Shown here in pieces: positions 7,143 through 15,267 of a DNA stretch of 64,000 nucleotides. The notes beneath the pieces are model-generated. The model saw only the letters and a program-made list of their open reading frames with translations, was not told where the DNA came from and did no database searches. Source of the DNA: Aquincola tertiaricarbonis (GTDB lineage Bacteria; Pseudomonadota; Gammaproteobacteria; Burkholderiales; Burkholderiaceae_C); assembly GCF_023573145.1 (NCBI RefSeq), contig NZ_CP097635.1:2356001-2420000 (forward strand). Reading direction: 5' to 3'. How positions within the stretch are numbered: position 1 is the stretch's first letter; every line of letters begins with the position of its first letter. Made by a program: the position numbers and the translations under genes.

Positions 7143-9179
7143 TTAATAGACGACGACCTTGCCGGTGGCGCGCGGGCTGGTGCAGTCGTTGTAGAAGTAC
7201 TCGCCCTTCTGGTTGAAGGTGTACGAGAACGACTGGCCCGGGGCCAGCGGGCCGGCGTTGAACAACCCTTCGAAGAACTGCGTGGCGCAGTGGTTCTTGG
7301 TGTTGGTGGCCGGGTTCAGGAAGGTGACGGTGGTGCCCTGCGGCACCCGCAGGTGCTGCGGCGCCATCGCGTTGGTGGTGTCCAGCTCCACCGAGCCGAC
7401 CACGCCGTTGCTGTAGCTGCGGTTGAGCACCACCGTGTTGTTGACCACCGAGCCTTCCACCGGCGCGGCGGTGATCTGGCGGCGGGTGGAAGGCGGCGTG
7501 GGCGCCGGCAGCGGCGGCACCTTGCCGCCGACCTTGAAGGCCCACAGGTAGTCGCCGCGCGGCGCGTCGCTGAAGGGCAGGCCCGAGCCACCGGCGAACA
7601 CCGCCATGTACTGCTCGCCGTCGATCTCGTAGGTGATGGGGCTGGCGTTGATGCTGGCACCGGTCTGGAAGCGCCACAGCTCACGGCCGTTCAGCGCGTC
7701 CAGGCCCAGCAGGTTGCCGTCGGGCTGGCCGATGAACAGCAGGTTGCTGGCGGTGGTCAGGATGCCGTTGCCGTGCGCGACCGACCAGGGCAGGTCCTTT
7801 TTCCACACCACCTGGTTGGTGGCGGGGTCCACCACCACGATGCCGCCCGACATGCCGGTGCCCAGCGGCCGCAGGCCGTTGCTGGCTTCGGTCAGCGAGT
7901 GGGCCGAGCCCACGTAGCCCACGCCGGTGTACATCCACTTGGTGGTGTGGCTGAAGGACTGGTGGTTCCAGTCGGCCCCGCCGCCCTGGCCGGGGAAGGA
8001 GAGGATGGGTTCGTCCCAGTGCGCCGCGTACAGGCAGCCCGTCTTGAAGTTGGGCACCGCACGGGCCGGGCCTTCGTTGGTGGGGCAGGTGGGGATGAAG
8101 CTGCCGCCGCGCGGCCACGGCTGCGTGGGCCAGCTCTTCTGGCGCGGGTCCACCGGCACCGGCTTCTCGTCGATGCCCAGCAGCGGCTGGCCGTTGCTGC
8201 GGTCCAGGATGTAGTACATGCCGGTCTTGCTGCCGTACACCACGGCCTTCTTGTTCTGGCCGGCCACGCGGATGTCGGCCAGCACCGGCGCCATCACGTT
8301 GTCCATGTCCCAGATGTCGTGGTGGATGGACTGGAAGTGCCATTTGTAGGCACCGGTCTTGGCATCCATCGCCACGATGGAGTTGGCGAACAGGTTCTGG
8401 CCGCCGCGGGTCGAACCGTTTTGCGACGAGCCGGCCCGTGCGTTGCCGAAGGTCCAGTAGACGGTGTTCAGCTCGGGGTCGATGGCCGGGTGGATCCAGG
8501 GCGTGGCGCCGCCTTCGAGGTAGCTGTTGCCTTCCCAGGTGTCGCCGCCGATGGTGCCCGGCGCAGCCGCGCCGAAGAAGTGCCACACCAGGTCGCCGTT
8601 CTTGGCGTTGAGCGCCAGGCCGGCGCCGCGCGGGCCGTCGTTGGTGCCCACGTAGATCATGCCGTCGTGGTACACCACGGCCACCTTGGCGATGTTGCCG
8701 TAGCCTTCATGCTGGCGCTCCCACACCACCTGGCCGGTGTTCTGGTCGAGCGCGATGACGTAGTTGCCGGTGGTCAGCGTGTACACCTTGCCGTCGCCCA
8801 CGGCCACGCCACGGCGCGTCTGGCCGCCGCGGCCGGGGTTGTAGCTCCACTTCACCACGCCGGTCTTGCCGTCCACCGCATGCACGCGGCCTTGCGCGGT
8901 TTCGATGAACAGCACGCCATTGACGGCCACCGCGGTGCTTTGCGCATTGCCGGCCTTGGCGCCGCCTTCAAGGCTGGTCATCCAGGCGGCGCCCAGCTGG
9001 CGGATGTTGGCCTTGTTGATCTTGGCCAGCGACGAATAGTTCTGGTTGCCCAGGTTGCCGCCGACCTTCGGGAAGTCGGTGGTGGTGGGCAGGCAGCAGT
9101 TGTCGGCGGCCGAGGCCAGCTGGGCCGCGGCCAGCAGGCCGGCGCCGATCAGCAGCCGCAGGGTGGGATTGAAGGTCAT
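7143..9179 (-). CDS. PQQ-type quinoprotein dehydrogenase with C-terminal cupredoxin-like domain
   Basis: A 678-residue periplasmic protein (signal LLIGAGLLAAAQLASA). Residues ~35-560 are the eight-bladed propeller of quinoprotein dehydrogenases, with W-motif-like repeats (TGQVVWERQ, NGRELWRF) and the catalytic-Asp region HHDIWDMDNVMAP. An adjacent Cys pair (NCCLP) lies at the extreme mature N-terminus, not in the usual active-site position. Residues ~600-678 form a plastocyanin-like domain (VPQGTTVTFLNP to YNDCTSPRATGKVVVY). It has a candidate copper His (KNHCATQ) and Cys, but the His and Met expected after the Cys are missing. PQQ and alcohol/aldehyde oxidation are family knowledge; the substrate is unknown. 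It sits between PEP-CTERM genes. Confidence 0.87.
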   Translation of the reverse strand: MTFNPTLRLLIGAGLLAAAQLASAADNCCLPTTTDFPKVGGNLGNQNYSSLAKINKANIRQLGAAWMTSLEGGAKAGNAQSTAVAVNGVLFIETAQGRVHAVDGKTGVVKWSYNPGRGGQTRRGVAVGDGKVYTLTTGNYVIALDQNTGQVVWERQHEGYGNIAKVAVVYHDGMIYVGTNDGPRGAGLALNAKNGDLVWHFFGAAAPGTIGGDTWEGNSYLEGGATPWIHPAIDPELNTVYWTFGNARAGSSQNGSTRGGQNLFANSIVAMDAKTGAYKWHFQSIHHDIWDMDNVMAPVLADIRVAGQNKKAVVYGSKTGMYYILDRSNGQPLLGIDEKPVPVDPRQKSWPTQPWPRGGSFIPTCPTNEGPARAVPNFKTGCLYAAHWDEPILSFPGQGGGADWNHQSFSHTTKWMYTGVGYVGSAHSLTEASNGLRPLGTGMSGGIVVVDPATNQVVWKKDLPWSVAHGNGILTTASNLLFIGQPDGNLLGLDALNGRELWRFQTGASINASPITYEIDGEQYMAVFAGGSGLPFSDAPRGDYLWAFKVGGKVPPLPAPTPPSTRRQITAAPVEGSVVNNTVVLNRSYSNGVVGSVELDTTNAMAPQHLRVPQGTTVTFLNPATNTKNHCATQFFEGLFNAGPLAPGQSFSYTFNQKGEYFYNDCTSPRATGKVVVY

Positions 9180-9355
9180 CGGGGTACTCCTGGTGGGCGG
9201 GTCGATGCGATGTGAAGCGGCTCTGGCGGCCGTTCAGTCGTGGGCAGGCCCAGCGGTGGCGCGAGATGGGCTCGCGCCCGCTGCCAGGCCTGTGGATCAG
9301 GCAAGCCATCGGGGCGGGGCCGCGAGCGGCCCCTAGGGTCAGCCGGTCGGCGGGG

Positions 9356-9919
9356 TCAGCCCGGCGTGTCGGCCCGGCGGCGGCGCGCCGCGGTCAGGCC
9401 CAGTGCGGCCAGGCCGGCGGCCAGCGTGGCCCAGGTGGCCGGCTCCGGCACCGGCGCGGCCACGTAGTCGAAGGTCAGCTTGCCGCTGTGCCAGATGCCG
9501 TCGGCACCGGCCAGGTCGTTGACGTCGTCATAGAACTGCAGCCTCAGCTGGCCATCGCTGCCCAGCCGAAAGCCCAGGCCCTGGTTCAGCAGGTCGAGGC
9601 TGCCGCTGGCGCCGTAGCGGCCTTCGTTCTCGATGTCGGGCGCGGGCAGAAAGTCGAAGCCTTCGCCGGACCGGCCGGTGATACGCAGCGAGATTTCGCT
9701 GAGCCAGCTGCCGGTGTAGGCCTCGACGTCGAACTCATACCGCAGGCCGGTGATGAACGATCCCGCGCCCAGGTTGAAGCTGAGCTGGGTGTTGCCCGCT
9801 TCGTCCACCGCGTCCTGGCTGAGCACGTTGTCAAAGCCGAAGCTGAAACTGGCGGCACTGGCCGGCAGCGCGGCGGCCAGGCCCAGGGCCAGGGCGCCGA
9901 GTGCAAGGTACTGCTTCAT
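9356..9919 (-). CDS. PEP-CTERM sorting-domain protein
   Basis: A 187-residue exported protein. Signal peptide MKQYLALGALALGLAAALPA, then an acidic beta-rich body (EFDVEAYTGSWLSEISLRIT), then the exosortase-type tail VPEPATWATLAAGLAALGL with AARRRRAD. The start at 9917-9919 lies 14 nt after the ThuA-like gene stop, so the two are probably co-transcribed. The 176 nt that follow, before the PQQ-type gene, contain no gene; I saw no clear hairpin or T-run there, so transcription may continue. Confidence 0.87.
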   Translation of the reverse strand: MKQYLALGALALGLAAALPASAASFSFGFDNVLSQDAVDEAGNTQLSFNLGAGSFITGLRYEFDVEAYTGSWLSEISLRITGRSGEGFDFLPAPDIENEGRYGASGSLDLLNQGLGFRLGSDGQLRLQFYDDVNDLAGADGIWHSGKLTFDYVAAPVPEPATWATLAAGLAALGLTAARRRRADTPG

Positions 9920-9933
9920 GGTGCCGGCCGCCT

Positions 9934-10878
9934 TCACTGGGTGCAGAAGGGCGTCAGGCCCATGGTCGACTTCACGCCTTGCACCACCATCTTCTGGAAC
10001 TGGGCGGCGCCGGGGCCGCTGCCGGTGAAGGAGCTGGCGTTGTGGCCCAGCGTGGTCAGCCAGGCGCGGCCGCCGTCGTAGTACTGGCACCAGGCCACCG
10101 GGAAGAAGTCGGGGTGGCCGGGGTGCGGCGGCGCATCGGGCGGGTTGAGCGTGCTCACGTCCACCTTGGCCAGGAACTTCACGTTGGTGGGGAAGGGCGC
10201 GAGGTTGTACCACTCGTCCATGAATTCAAAGCGGGTGGACACGCCGGCGGTGGACGGGTCGTTGCCGATCAGTTCGACCACGCCGCTGCGGTTGGGCGAG
10301 TGGTTGTAGAAGTTGGCATTGCCCAGCAGGCCTTCGTAGTAGGGCCAGTTGTATTCGGCACCGAAGGCGTTGTGGATGGCCACGAAGCCACCGCCGCGGC
10401 GCATGTAGTTGCGCAGGGCGGTGCGGGCAGCATCGTTGCTGGTGGCGGCGGCCGAGTTCCACAGCGTGTCGCGGTTGCTGCTGGCGAAGATCACCGTCTT
10501 GTACTGGTTGATGCGGCTGGCCAGCACCGTCACGTCTTCGGTCCAGTCCACCTGGATGCCGGCGGCGTTGAGCATGCTCACCAGGCTGCGCTGCATCACG
10601 TTGGCATCGGCCAGCGGCGGGTTCAGGCCGGCCGGCAGTGCCGGGCCCAGGTTGGCGTGGCGCGGACCGGCGGTGCGCGAATACACCAGCACGCGGTTGG
10701 GCGTGTTCTCGAAGGCCTTCCAGTCGTTGTAGCACTCGGGGCTGGTGCCCCGGCACACGTTGTAGTACGGGTCGATGTTCTTCGAATTCACCTTCTTGGC
10801 GGTCTGGGCCTGGGCGCCGAAGCCGCTCAGCACCGCGGCCGCGGCCAGGGTCAATTTCAAGGTCTTGCCTGTCGTCAT
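9934..10878 (-). CDS. Secreted ThuA-like (trehalose-utilisation type) domain protein
   Basis: A 314-residue exported protein (signal ending GFGAQA). The ThuA fold, a glutamine-amidotransferase-like flavodoxin topology, spans about 60-305. Landmarks are RVLVYSRTAG, YKTVIFASSNRD, RRGGGFVAIHNAF, the EYNWPYYEGLLGNANFYNHS segment and GGRAWLTTLGHN. ThuA proteins often accompany periplasmic PQQ or sugar dehydrogenases, but their chemistry is unsettled. The ATG at 10876-10878 has GGAG seven bases upstream; a GTG one codon earlier is less likely. It opens the PEP-CTERM/PQQ gene run and is separated from dctM by a dispersed repeat. Confidence 0.85.
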   Translation of the reverse strand: MTTGKTLKLTLAAAAVLSGFGAQAQTAKKVNSKNIDPYYNVCRGTSPECYNDWKAFENTPNRVLVYSRTAGPRHANLGPALPAGLNPPLADANVMQRSLVSMLNAAGIQVDWTEDVTVLASRINQYKTVIFASSNRDTLWNSAAATSNDAARTALRNYMRRGGGFVAIHNAFGAEYNWPYYEGLLGNANFYNHSPNRSGVVELIGNDPSTAGVSTRFEFMDEWYNLAPFPTNVKFLAKVDVSTLNPPDAPPHPGHPDFFPVAWCQYYDGGRAWLTTLGHNASSFTGSGPGAAQFQKMVVQGVKSTMGLTPFCTQ

Positions 10879-10914
10879 CACATGTCTCCTCTCTGGGTGG
10901 TCTCAGGGTTCCGC

Positions 10915-10975
10915 CGGGCCGCCCCAAGGAACCCGCTGCCCCTCGGGGGGAAGCGAGCATCGCGAGCTAGGGGGC
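10915..10975. repeat. GC-rich dispersed palindromic repeat, copy 1
   Basis: Sixty-one bases beginning CGGGCCGCCCCAAGG and ending in a GCGAGCTAGGGGGC-type tail, with an inner CCTCGGGGGG. The same element, more precisely conserved, occurs twice at 62257-62393. Outer arms (CCCCAAG / CTAGGGG) and the inner C-run/G-run can fold into a long hairpin. It fills the gap between dctM and the ThuA-like gene on the minus strand, where it could separate the two operons. Confidence 0.7.
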
Positions 10976-10991
10976 TCCGGCCACATCAAAC

Positions 10992-12269
10992 TCAATAGAA
11001 CCAGCTCGCCGGCACCGTCACCAGCTGCGGGAACAGCACCATCAGCATCAGCAGCAGGAACTGCGCGGTCAGAAACGGCAGCACGCCGCGGGTGACCTCG
11101 TCCATGCTCACCTTGCCCACGCCGGCCACGGTGTTGAGCACCGCGCCCACCGGCGGGGTGATCAGGCCGATGGCGTTGTTGATCATGAACAGCACGCCGA
11201 AGTACACCGGGTCGATGCCGGCCTGCTTGACCACCGGCATCAGCACCGGCGTCAGGATCAGGATGGTGGGCGTCATGTCCATCGCCGTGCCCACGAAGAA
11301 CACCAGCAGCATGATGGCGATGAGCAGCAGCGTCTGGTTGTCCATGAAGGGCGCCAGCAGGTCCACCACCAGGGCCGGCAGCCCGGCCACCGTGATCAGC
11401 CAGGCGCTGACCATGGCCGCGGCCACCAGGAACATCACCACCGCGCTGGTCTTGGCGGCGTCCACGAACACCGCGTACAGCCGGCCCACCGGCAGCTCGC
11501 GGTACACGCAGGTGGCCACCACCAGCGCATACACCGCCGCCACCACGGCCGCCTCGGTGGGCGTGAAGACGCCCATCTTCAGCCCCACCACCACGATCAC
11601 CGGCAGCACCAGCGCCCACGAGGCCTCGCGCAGCGCGGTGAACACCTCGCCGCGGCTGCGGCGCGGCGGCGGCACCACCTTCTCGCGGCGCACCAGCCAC
11701 CACCAGGTGAACCACAGCGCCACGCCCAGCATCACCCCCGGCGCGATGCCGGCCAGGAACAGCTTGCTGATGGACACGTTGGCCGCCACGCCGAAGATCA
11801 CGAAGCCGATGGACGGCGGGATCACCGGGGCGATGATGCCGGCCGAGGCGATGAGCCCCGCCGAGCGTGCCTTGTCGTGGCCGGCGGCCACCATCATCGG
11901 CAGCAGCAGCGCAGCCAGCGCCGCCGCGTCGGCCACCGCCGAGCCCGACAGCGCGGCCATGATGCAGGCCGCGATGATGGTGACGTAGCCCAGGCCGCCG
12001 CGCACATGGCCCACCAGCGTCAGCGCCAGGTTGACGATGCGCCTTGACAGCCCGCCCACGTTCATGATCTCGCCGGCCAGCATGAAAAACGGCACCGCCA
12101 GCAGCGGAAAGCTGTCGGCCCCGCTCACCAGGTTCTGCGCCAGGATCTGCGCGTCGAACAGGTCCAGGTGCCACATCAGCGCCACGCCGCACAGCAGCAG
12201 CGCGAAGGCGATGGGCACGCCCAGGGCCATGGCCCCGAGCAAGGAGCCGAGGAAGACGGTGATGGTCAT
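10992..12269 (-). CDS. dctM: TRAP transporter large permease subunit (DctM family)
   Basis: A 425-residue protein with about 12 hydrophobic helices, the sodium-coupled large subunit of a tripartite ATP-independent periplasmic transporter. Family landmarks include MTITVFLGSLLGAMALGVPI at the start, VPFFMLAGEIMN, the GSAVADAAAL loop and IPPSIGFVIFG. The start overlaps the dctQ stop by 4 nt. With dctQ, dctP and aroQ it forms one minus-strand operon. The substrate cannot be read from this protein; the aroQ gene suggests an alicyclic hydroxy acid such as quinate or shikimate (inference). Confidence 0.93.
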   Translation of the reverse strand: MTITVFLGSLLGAMALGVPIAFALLLCGVALMWHLDLFDAQILAQNLVSGADSFPLLAVPFFMLAGEIMNVGGLSRRIVNLALTLVGHVRGGLGYVTIIAACIMAALSGSAVADAAALAALLLPMMVAAGHDKARSAGLIASAGIIAPVIPPSIGFVIFGVAANVSISKLFLAGIAPGVMLGVALWFTWWWLVRREKVVPPPRRSRGEVFTALREASWALVLPVIVVVGLKMGVFTPTEAAVVAAVYALVVATCVYRELPVGRLYAVFVDAAKTSAVVMFLVAAAMVSAWLITVAGLPALVVDLLAPFMDNQTLLLIAIMLLVFFVGTAMDMTPTILILTPVLMPVVKQAGIDPVYFGVLFMINNAIGLITPPVGAVLNTVAGVGKVSMDEVTRGVLPFLTAQFLLLMLMVLFPQLVTVPASWFY

Positions 12270-12775
12270 GCCTGCTCCTCGGCCGTCATGCGCAGGGGCT
12301 CCGCGCCATCGGCGGCGGGCTTGAAGAGGGCCAGCAGATCCACCAGCAGCATCGGCAGGGCCGAGGCGGCGAACACCACCGCGGCGATGTAGACCACCGC
12401 CATCGGTGCGCCGGTGGAAGGCGCAGCCACCTCCCAGTTGATGCGCATCTGGGTGATGGAGCCCTGCAGCAGCAGCAGGCACACGGCCAGCATCAGCAGC
12501 TGGGCCACCACCATGCAGGCGCGGCGCGCGCCCGGGCCCAGGCGGGCCAGCAGCATGTCGGTGCCCAGGTGGCGGTGCTCATGCAGGGCCACCACCGCGC
12601 CCAGGAAGGTGAGCCAGATGAACAGCCAGCGCGAGACTTCCTCGGACACCGTGATGCCGGAGTTGAAGGCGTAGCGCAGCACCACGTTGCCGAACACCAG
12701 CACCACCATCAGGGCCAGGGCCAGCACCAGCAGGGCTTCGAGGGCCTTGCAGTAGAAGTGGAAGAGGCGGGTCAC
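12266..12775 (-). CDS. dctQ: TRAP transporter small permease subunit (DctQ family)
   Basis: A 169-residue protein with four hydrophobic helices and the DctQ signature ITVSEEVSRWLFIWLTFLGA around residues 40-60. It partners DctM and links it to the periplasmic receptor. The start is taken as the GTG at 12773-12775, with AAGAAGG seven bases upstream, just after the aroQ stop. Starting at an upstream ATG would add residues antisense to nothing but overlapping aroQ. It overlaps dctM by 4 nt. Confidence 0.88.
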   Translation of the reverse strand: MTRLFHFYCKALEALLVLALALMVVLVFGNVVLRYAFNSGITVSEEVSRWLFIWLTFLGAVVALHEHRHLGTDMLLARLGPGARRACMVVAQLLMLAVCLLLLQGSITQMRINWEVAAPSTGAPMAVVYIAAVVFAASALPMLLVDLLALFKPAADGAEPLRMTAEEQA

Positions 12776-12788
12776 GTCGGCGCCTTCT

Positions 12789-13241
12789 TCAGGCCTGGCG
12801 GCCGTCGCGCACCAGGTCCACCAGCGCCCGCAGGCCGAAGGTGTACGAGCGCCATCCCAGGCCCTGGATGGTGGCCTTGACCGCCGGCGAGATGATGGAA
12901 TGCGCCCGCCAGGCTTCACGCGCCGCGATGTTGGACATGTGGATCTCCAGCACCGGGAAAGGCATGGCCTTGATCGCGTCGTGCAGCGGCACGCCGTGCT
13001 GCGTCAGGCCGGCCGGGTTCACCAGCGCGCCCTGGGCGCTGTCGATGCGCTCGTGCAGCTTGTCGATCAGCGCACCTTCGTGGTTGCTCTGGAAGGTTTC
13101 GAGCGTGATGTCCAGCTCACGGGCGATGGCGCCCAGGCGTTCGTTGATCTCGGCCAGCGTGGTGGTGCCGTAGATGTGCGGCTCGCGGCGGCCAAAGAGG
13201 TTGAGGTTGGGGCCGTGCAGGACGAGGATGTTCATGGGCAT
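12789..13241 (-). CDS. aroQ: Type II 3-dehydroquinate dehydratase
   Basis: A 150-residue enzyme interconverting 3-dehydroquinate and 3-dehydroshikimate. Visible features are the N-terminal VLHGPNLNLFGRREPHIYG (catalytic Arg and Tyr loop), FQSNHEGALIDKLH, NPAGLTQHGV and the HMSNIAAREAWRAHS block with the active-site His. Its place inside a TRAP transporter operon, between the receptor and permease genes, points to catabolism of imported quinate/shikimate-type compounds and not only to aromatic amino acid synthesis. MPMN and MN are both possible starts; no strong ribosome-binding site is seen. Confidence 0.93.
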   Translation of the reverse strand: MPMNILVLHGPNLNLFGRREPHIYGTTTLAEINERLGAIARELDITLETFQSNHEGALIDKLHERIDSAQGALVNPAGLTQHGVPLHDAIKAMPFPVLEIHMSNIAAREAWRAHSIISPAVKATIQGLGWRSYTFGLRALVDLVRDGRQA

Positions 13242-13276
13242 GCGGGAAGAGTCGGCAGGTCAGGCGGCAGCAGGCA

Positions 13277-14293
13277 TCACTTGCGGATGCGGGCCAGCTC
13301 TTCGTTGTAGAGCTTCACGGTCACCGGGTCGTAGGAGGCGGCCAGGCGGTCGGTCACCGGCTTGGCGATGGCGCTCATCGCGTTTTGCGCGGCGGGGCTC
13401 AGCTCGTTGTATTGCATGCCCTTGGCCTGCAGCTCGGCCACGGCCTTCTGCGCGGCGGCGCGGCTGGTGGTGCGCTGGTAGCTGCGCGCCTCGTTGGCGG
13501 CGTCGTTCATCGCCTTTTTCTCGGCGGGCGAGAGCTTGTCCCAGAAGCGCTTGCTGACCAGCACGATGTTGGCCGCGTACACGTGGTTGGTGGCGCTGAC
13601 GTACTTCTGCACCTCGTACATCTTGTTGGACAGGATCACCGCGAACGGGTTCTCCTGGCCGTCCACCGCCTTGCTTTCCAGCGCGCCGTACAGCTCGGCG
13701 AAGGGCATGGGCAGCGGATTGGCCTTGAAGGCCTTGAAGGTTTCCAGAAACACGGGGTTGGGAATCACGCGCAGCTTCAGGCCTTCCAGGTCCTCGGGCT
13801 TGGTGATGGGCCGCTTGCTGTTGGTGACGTTGCGAAAGCCCAGGTCCCAGTAGCCCAGCGCCACCAGGCCCTTCTCGGGCAGCTTGGCCAGCAGGGCCTG
13901 GCCAAAAGGGCCGTCCAGCAGCGCATCGGCCTGGCTGAAGTCGCTCACCGCGAACGGGAAGTCGATGAGGCCGAACTCCTTGACGATGCCGGCCAGCGAG
14001 GTGGTGGCGGGGGCGCTCATCTCCTGCACGCCGCCCTGCAGCGCCGATTGCTGCTGCAGCTCGTTGCCCAGCGTGGAGGCCGGGAATTCCTGCACCTTCA
14101 TCTTGCCGCCGGTCTTGGCGGCCAGCAGCTCGGCGAACTTCTTGACGCCGGCGCTCACCGGGTGGTCGGCGTTGTTCAGGTGGCCGAACTTGATCGTGCG
14201 TTCTTGGAAGTCCTGGGCCTGGGCCACCAGCGCGGGCAGGGCCAGCAGCGCGGTCAGGCAGGCGGCGACGACGGGTCGGCGGGTCAGCTTCAT
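13277..14293 (-). CDS. dctP: TRAP transporter substrate-binding protein (DctP family)
   Basis: A 338-residue periplasmic receptor. Signal peptide RPVVAACLTALLALPALVAQA is followed by TIKFGHLNNADHPVSAGVKK and the conserved LGYWDLGFRNVTNSKRPI and DLEGLKLRVIPNPVF blocks. The latter contains the Arg that pairs with a substrate carboxylate in DctP proteins. GGAG seven bases before the ATG supports the start. It is the first gene of the dctP-aroQ-dctQ-dctM operon and faces a divergent IclR regulator across a 157-nt promoter region. Confidence 0.93.
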   Translation of the reverse strand: MKLTRRPVVAACLTALLALPALVAQAQDFQERTIKFGHLNNADHPVSAGVKKFAELLAAKTGGKMKVQEFPASTLGNELQQQSALQGGVQEMSAPATTSLAGIVKEFGLIDFPFAVSDFSQADALLDGPFGQALLAKLPEKGLVALGYWDLGFRNVTNSKRPITKPEDLEGLKLRVIPNPVFLETFKAFKANPLPMPFAELYGALESKAVDGQENPFAVILSNKMYEVQKYVSATNHVYAANIVLVSKRFWDKLSPAEKKAMNDAANEARSYQRTTSRAAAQKAVAELQAKGMQYNELSPAAQNAMSAIAKPVTDRLAASYDPVTVKLYNEELARIRK

Positions 14294-14346
14294 GGGGTCT
14301 CCGATGGCAGGGTTTGTTGAATCTTGACCAAGAGCTTAAGAAAAAC

Positions 14347-14377
14347 GGAAAACGTTTCCAATAGGGAATACGCTTCC
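14347..14377. promoter_or_regulatory. Two tandem GGAAnACGnTTCC palindromes: probable IclR-type operators
   Basis: GGAAAACGTTTCC at 14347-14359 and GGAATACGCTTCC at 14365-14377 share GGAA-N-ACG-N-TTCC and start 18 bases apart. They lie between the divergent TRAP operon and the IclR regulator gene, 54 nt from the dctP start and 74 nt from the regulator start. GGAA/TTCC half-sites are common in IclR-family operators. The pairing with this regulator is inference. Confidence 0.65.
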
Positions 14378-14450
14378 TCCCACATTTGTGATCGACCCCG
14401 GCGTTAGAGTGCCGACGCAGCCCCCACGGCCCGGCGCCTGCCCGAGATAC

Positions 14451-15245
14451 ATGAGTTCAAAACTTCAAAGAAGCTTCAACGTGCTGGAGACACTGGCTGC
14501 GCATCCGGAGGGGTGCTCGCTGTCCTTCGTCTCCAACGAGCTGGGCATTCCGCTCAGCGTCACCCACCGTCTGCTGGCGGAGCTGGCCGAGTACGGCTAC
14601 GTGCGGCAGGAACGCGACCACGGCGACTACACGCTCACCGTCAAGCTGGTGTCACTGGGGCTGAGCTTCCTCAGCAACTCCGGCGTGGTGGACGTGGCGC
14701 AGCCGCTGCTGGACGGCCTGGCGCAGGAATCCGGCGAGCTGGTGCGCATGGCGGTGGTCGACGGCGACGACCTGGTGTTCGTGGCCAAGGCGCAGGGGGC
14801 CACCCGCGGCCTGCGCTACGACCCCGACATGGGCCTGGCGGTGCAGCTGTCCTGCAGCGCGGCCGGGCATGCGCTGCTGTCCACGCTCAGCGACGAGGAA
14901 GCGCTGGAACGCGTGGCCCGCCAGGGCTTCGGCCAGCCCGAGGAATACGGCCCGCAGGCGCCAACCACCATGAAGGCGCTGCTGGCCTATGTGCGCAACG
15001 CACGCAAGCGAGGCTGGAGCAGCATCGTCGAGGTGTTTGCGCCCGGCATGTCGGCCATGGCCGCGCCGGTGCGCGCACCGGGCGGCCCGGCCATCGGCGT
15101 GATCACCATCGCCGGCCCGCTGGTGCGGCTGACCGAAGCCCGCATGGAAGCGCTGGCGCCGGCCCTGATGGCCACCGCGCAGGACGTGATGGCCGCCAGC
15201 AAGGCCTCGCCGATGCTGGCGCGGGCGCAGCGCCGCAAAGCCTGA
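14451..15245 (+). CDS. IclR family transcriptional regulator
   Basis: A 264-residue regulator. The N-terminal winged helix (about 5-65: SSKLQRSFNVLETLAAHPEG, SVTHRLLAELAEYGYVRQ) is followed by the IclR effector domain (about 80-250), with LSCSAAGHALLSTLSD and IVEVFAPGMSAMAAPVRAPG. The ATG at 14451 matches the family; an upstream ATG at 14388 would add an unrelated Pro-rich tail. It is divergent from the TRAP/aroQ operon, which it probably controls in response to the imported acid or a metabolite such as protocatechuate (inference). Confidence 0.9.
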   Translation: MSSKLQRSFNVLETLAAHPEGCSLSFVSNELGIPLSVTHRLLAELAEYGYVRQERDHGDYTLTVKLVSLGLSFLSNSGVVDVAQPLLDGLAQESGELVRMAVVDGDDLVFVAKAQGATRGLRYDPDMGLAVQLSCSAAGHALLSTLSDEEALERVARQGFGQPEEYGPQAPTTMKALLAYVRNARKRGWSSIVEVFAPGMSAMAAPVRAPGGPAIGVITIAGPLVRLTEARMEALAPALMATAQDVMAASKASPMLARAQRRKA

Positions 15246-15267
15246 CCGCCTGGCGGTCCCGGAAGTT

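Noticed and set aside
7002..9215. Plus-strand open frame of over 700 codons opposite the PQQ-type dehydrogenase
   Set aside because: Val/His/Gly-rich nonsense with no signal or domain, fully antisense to a confident gene.
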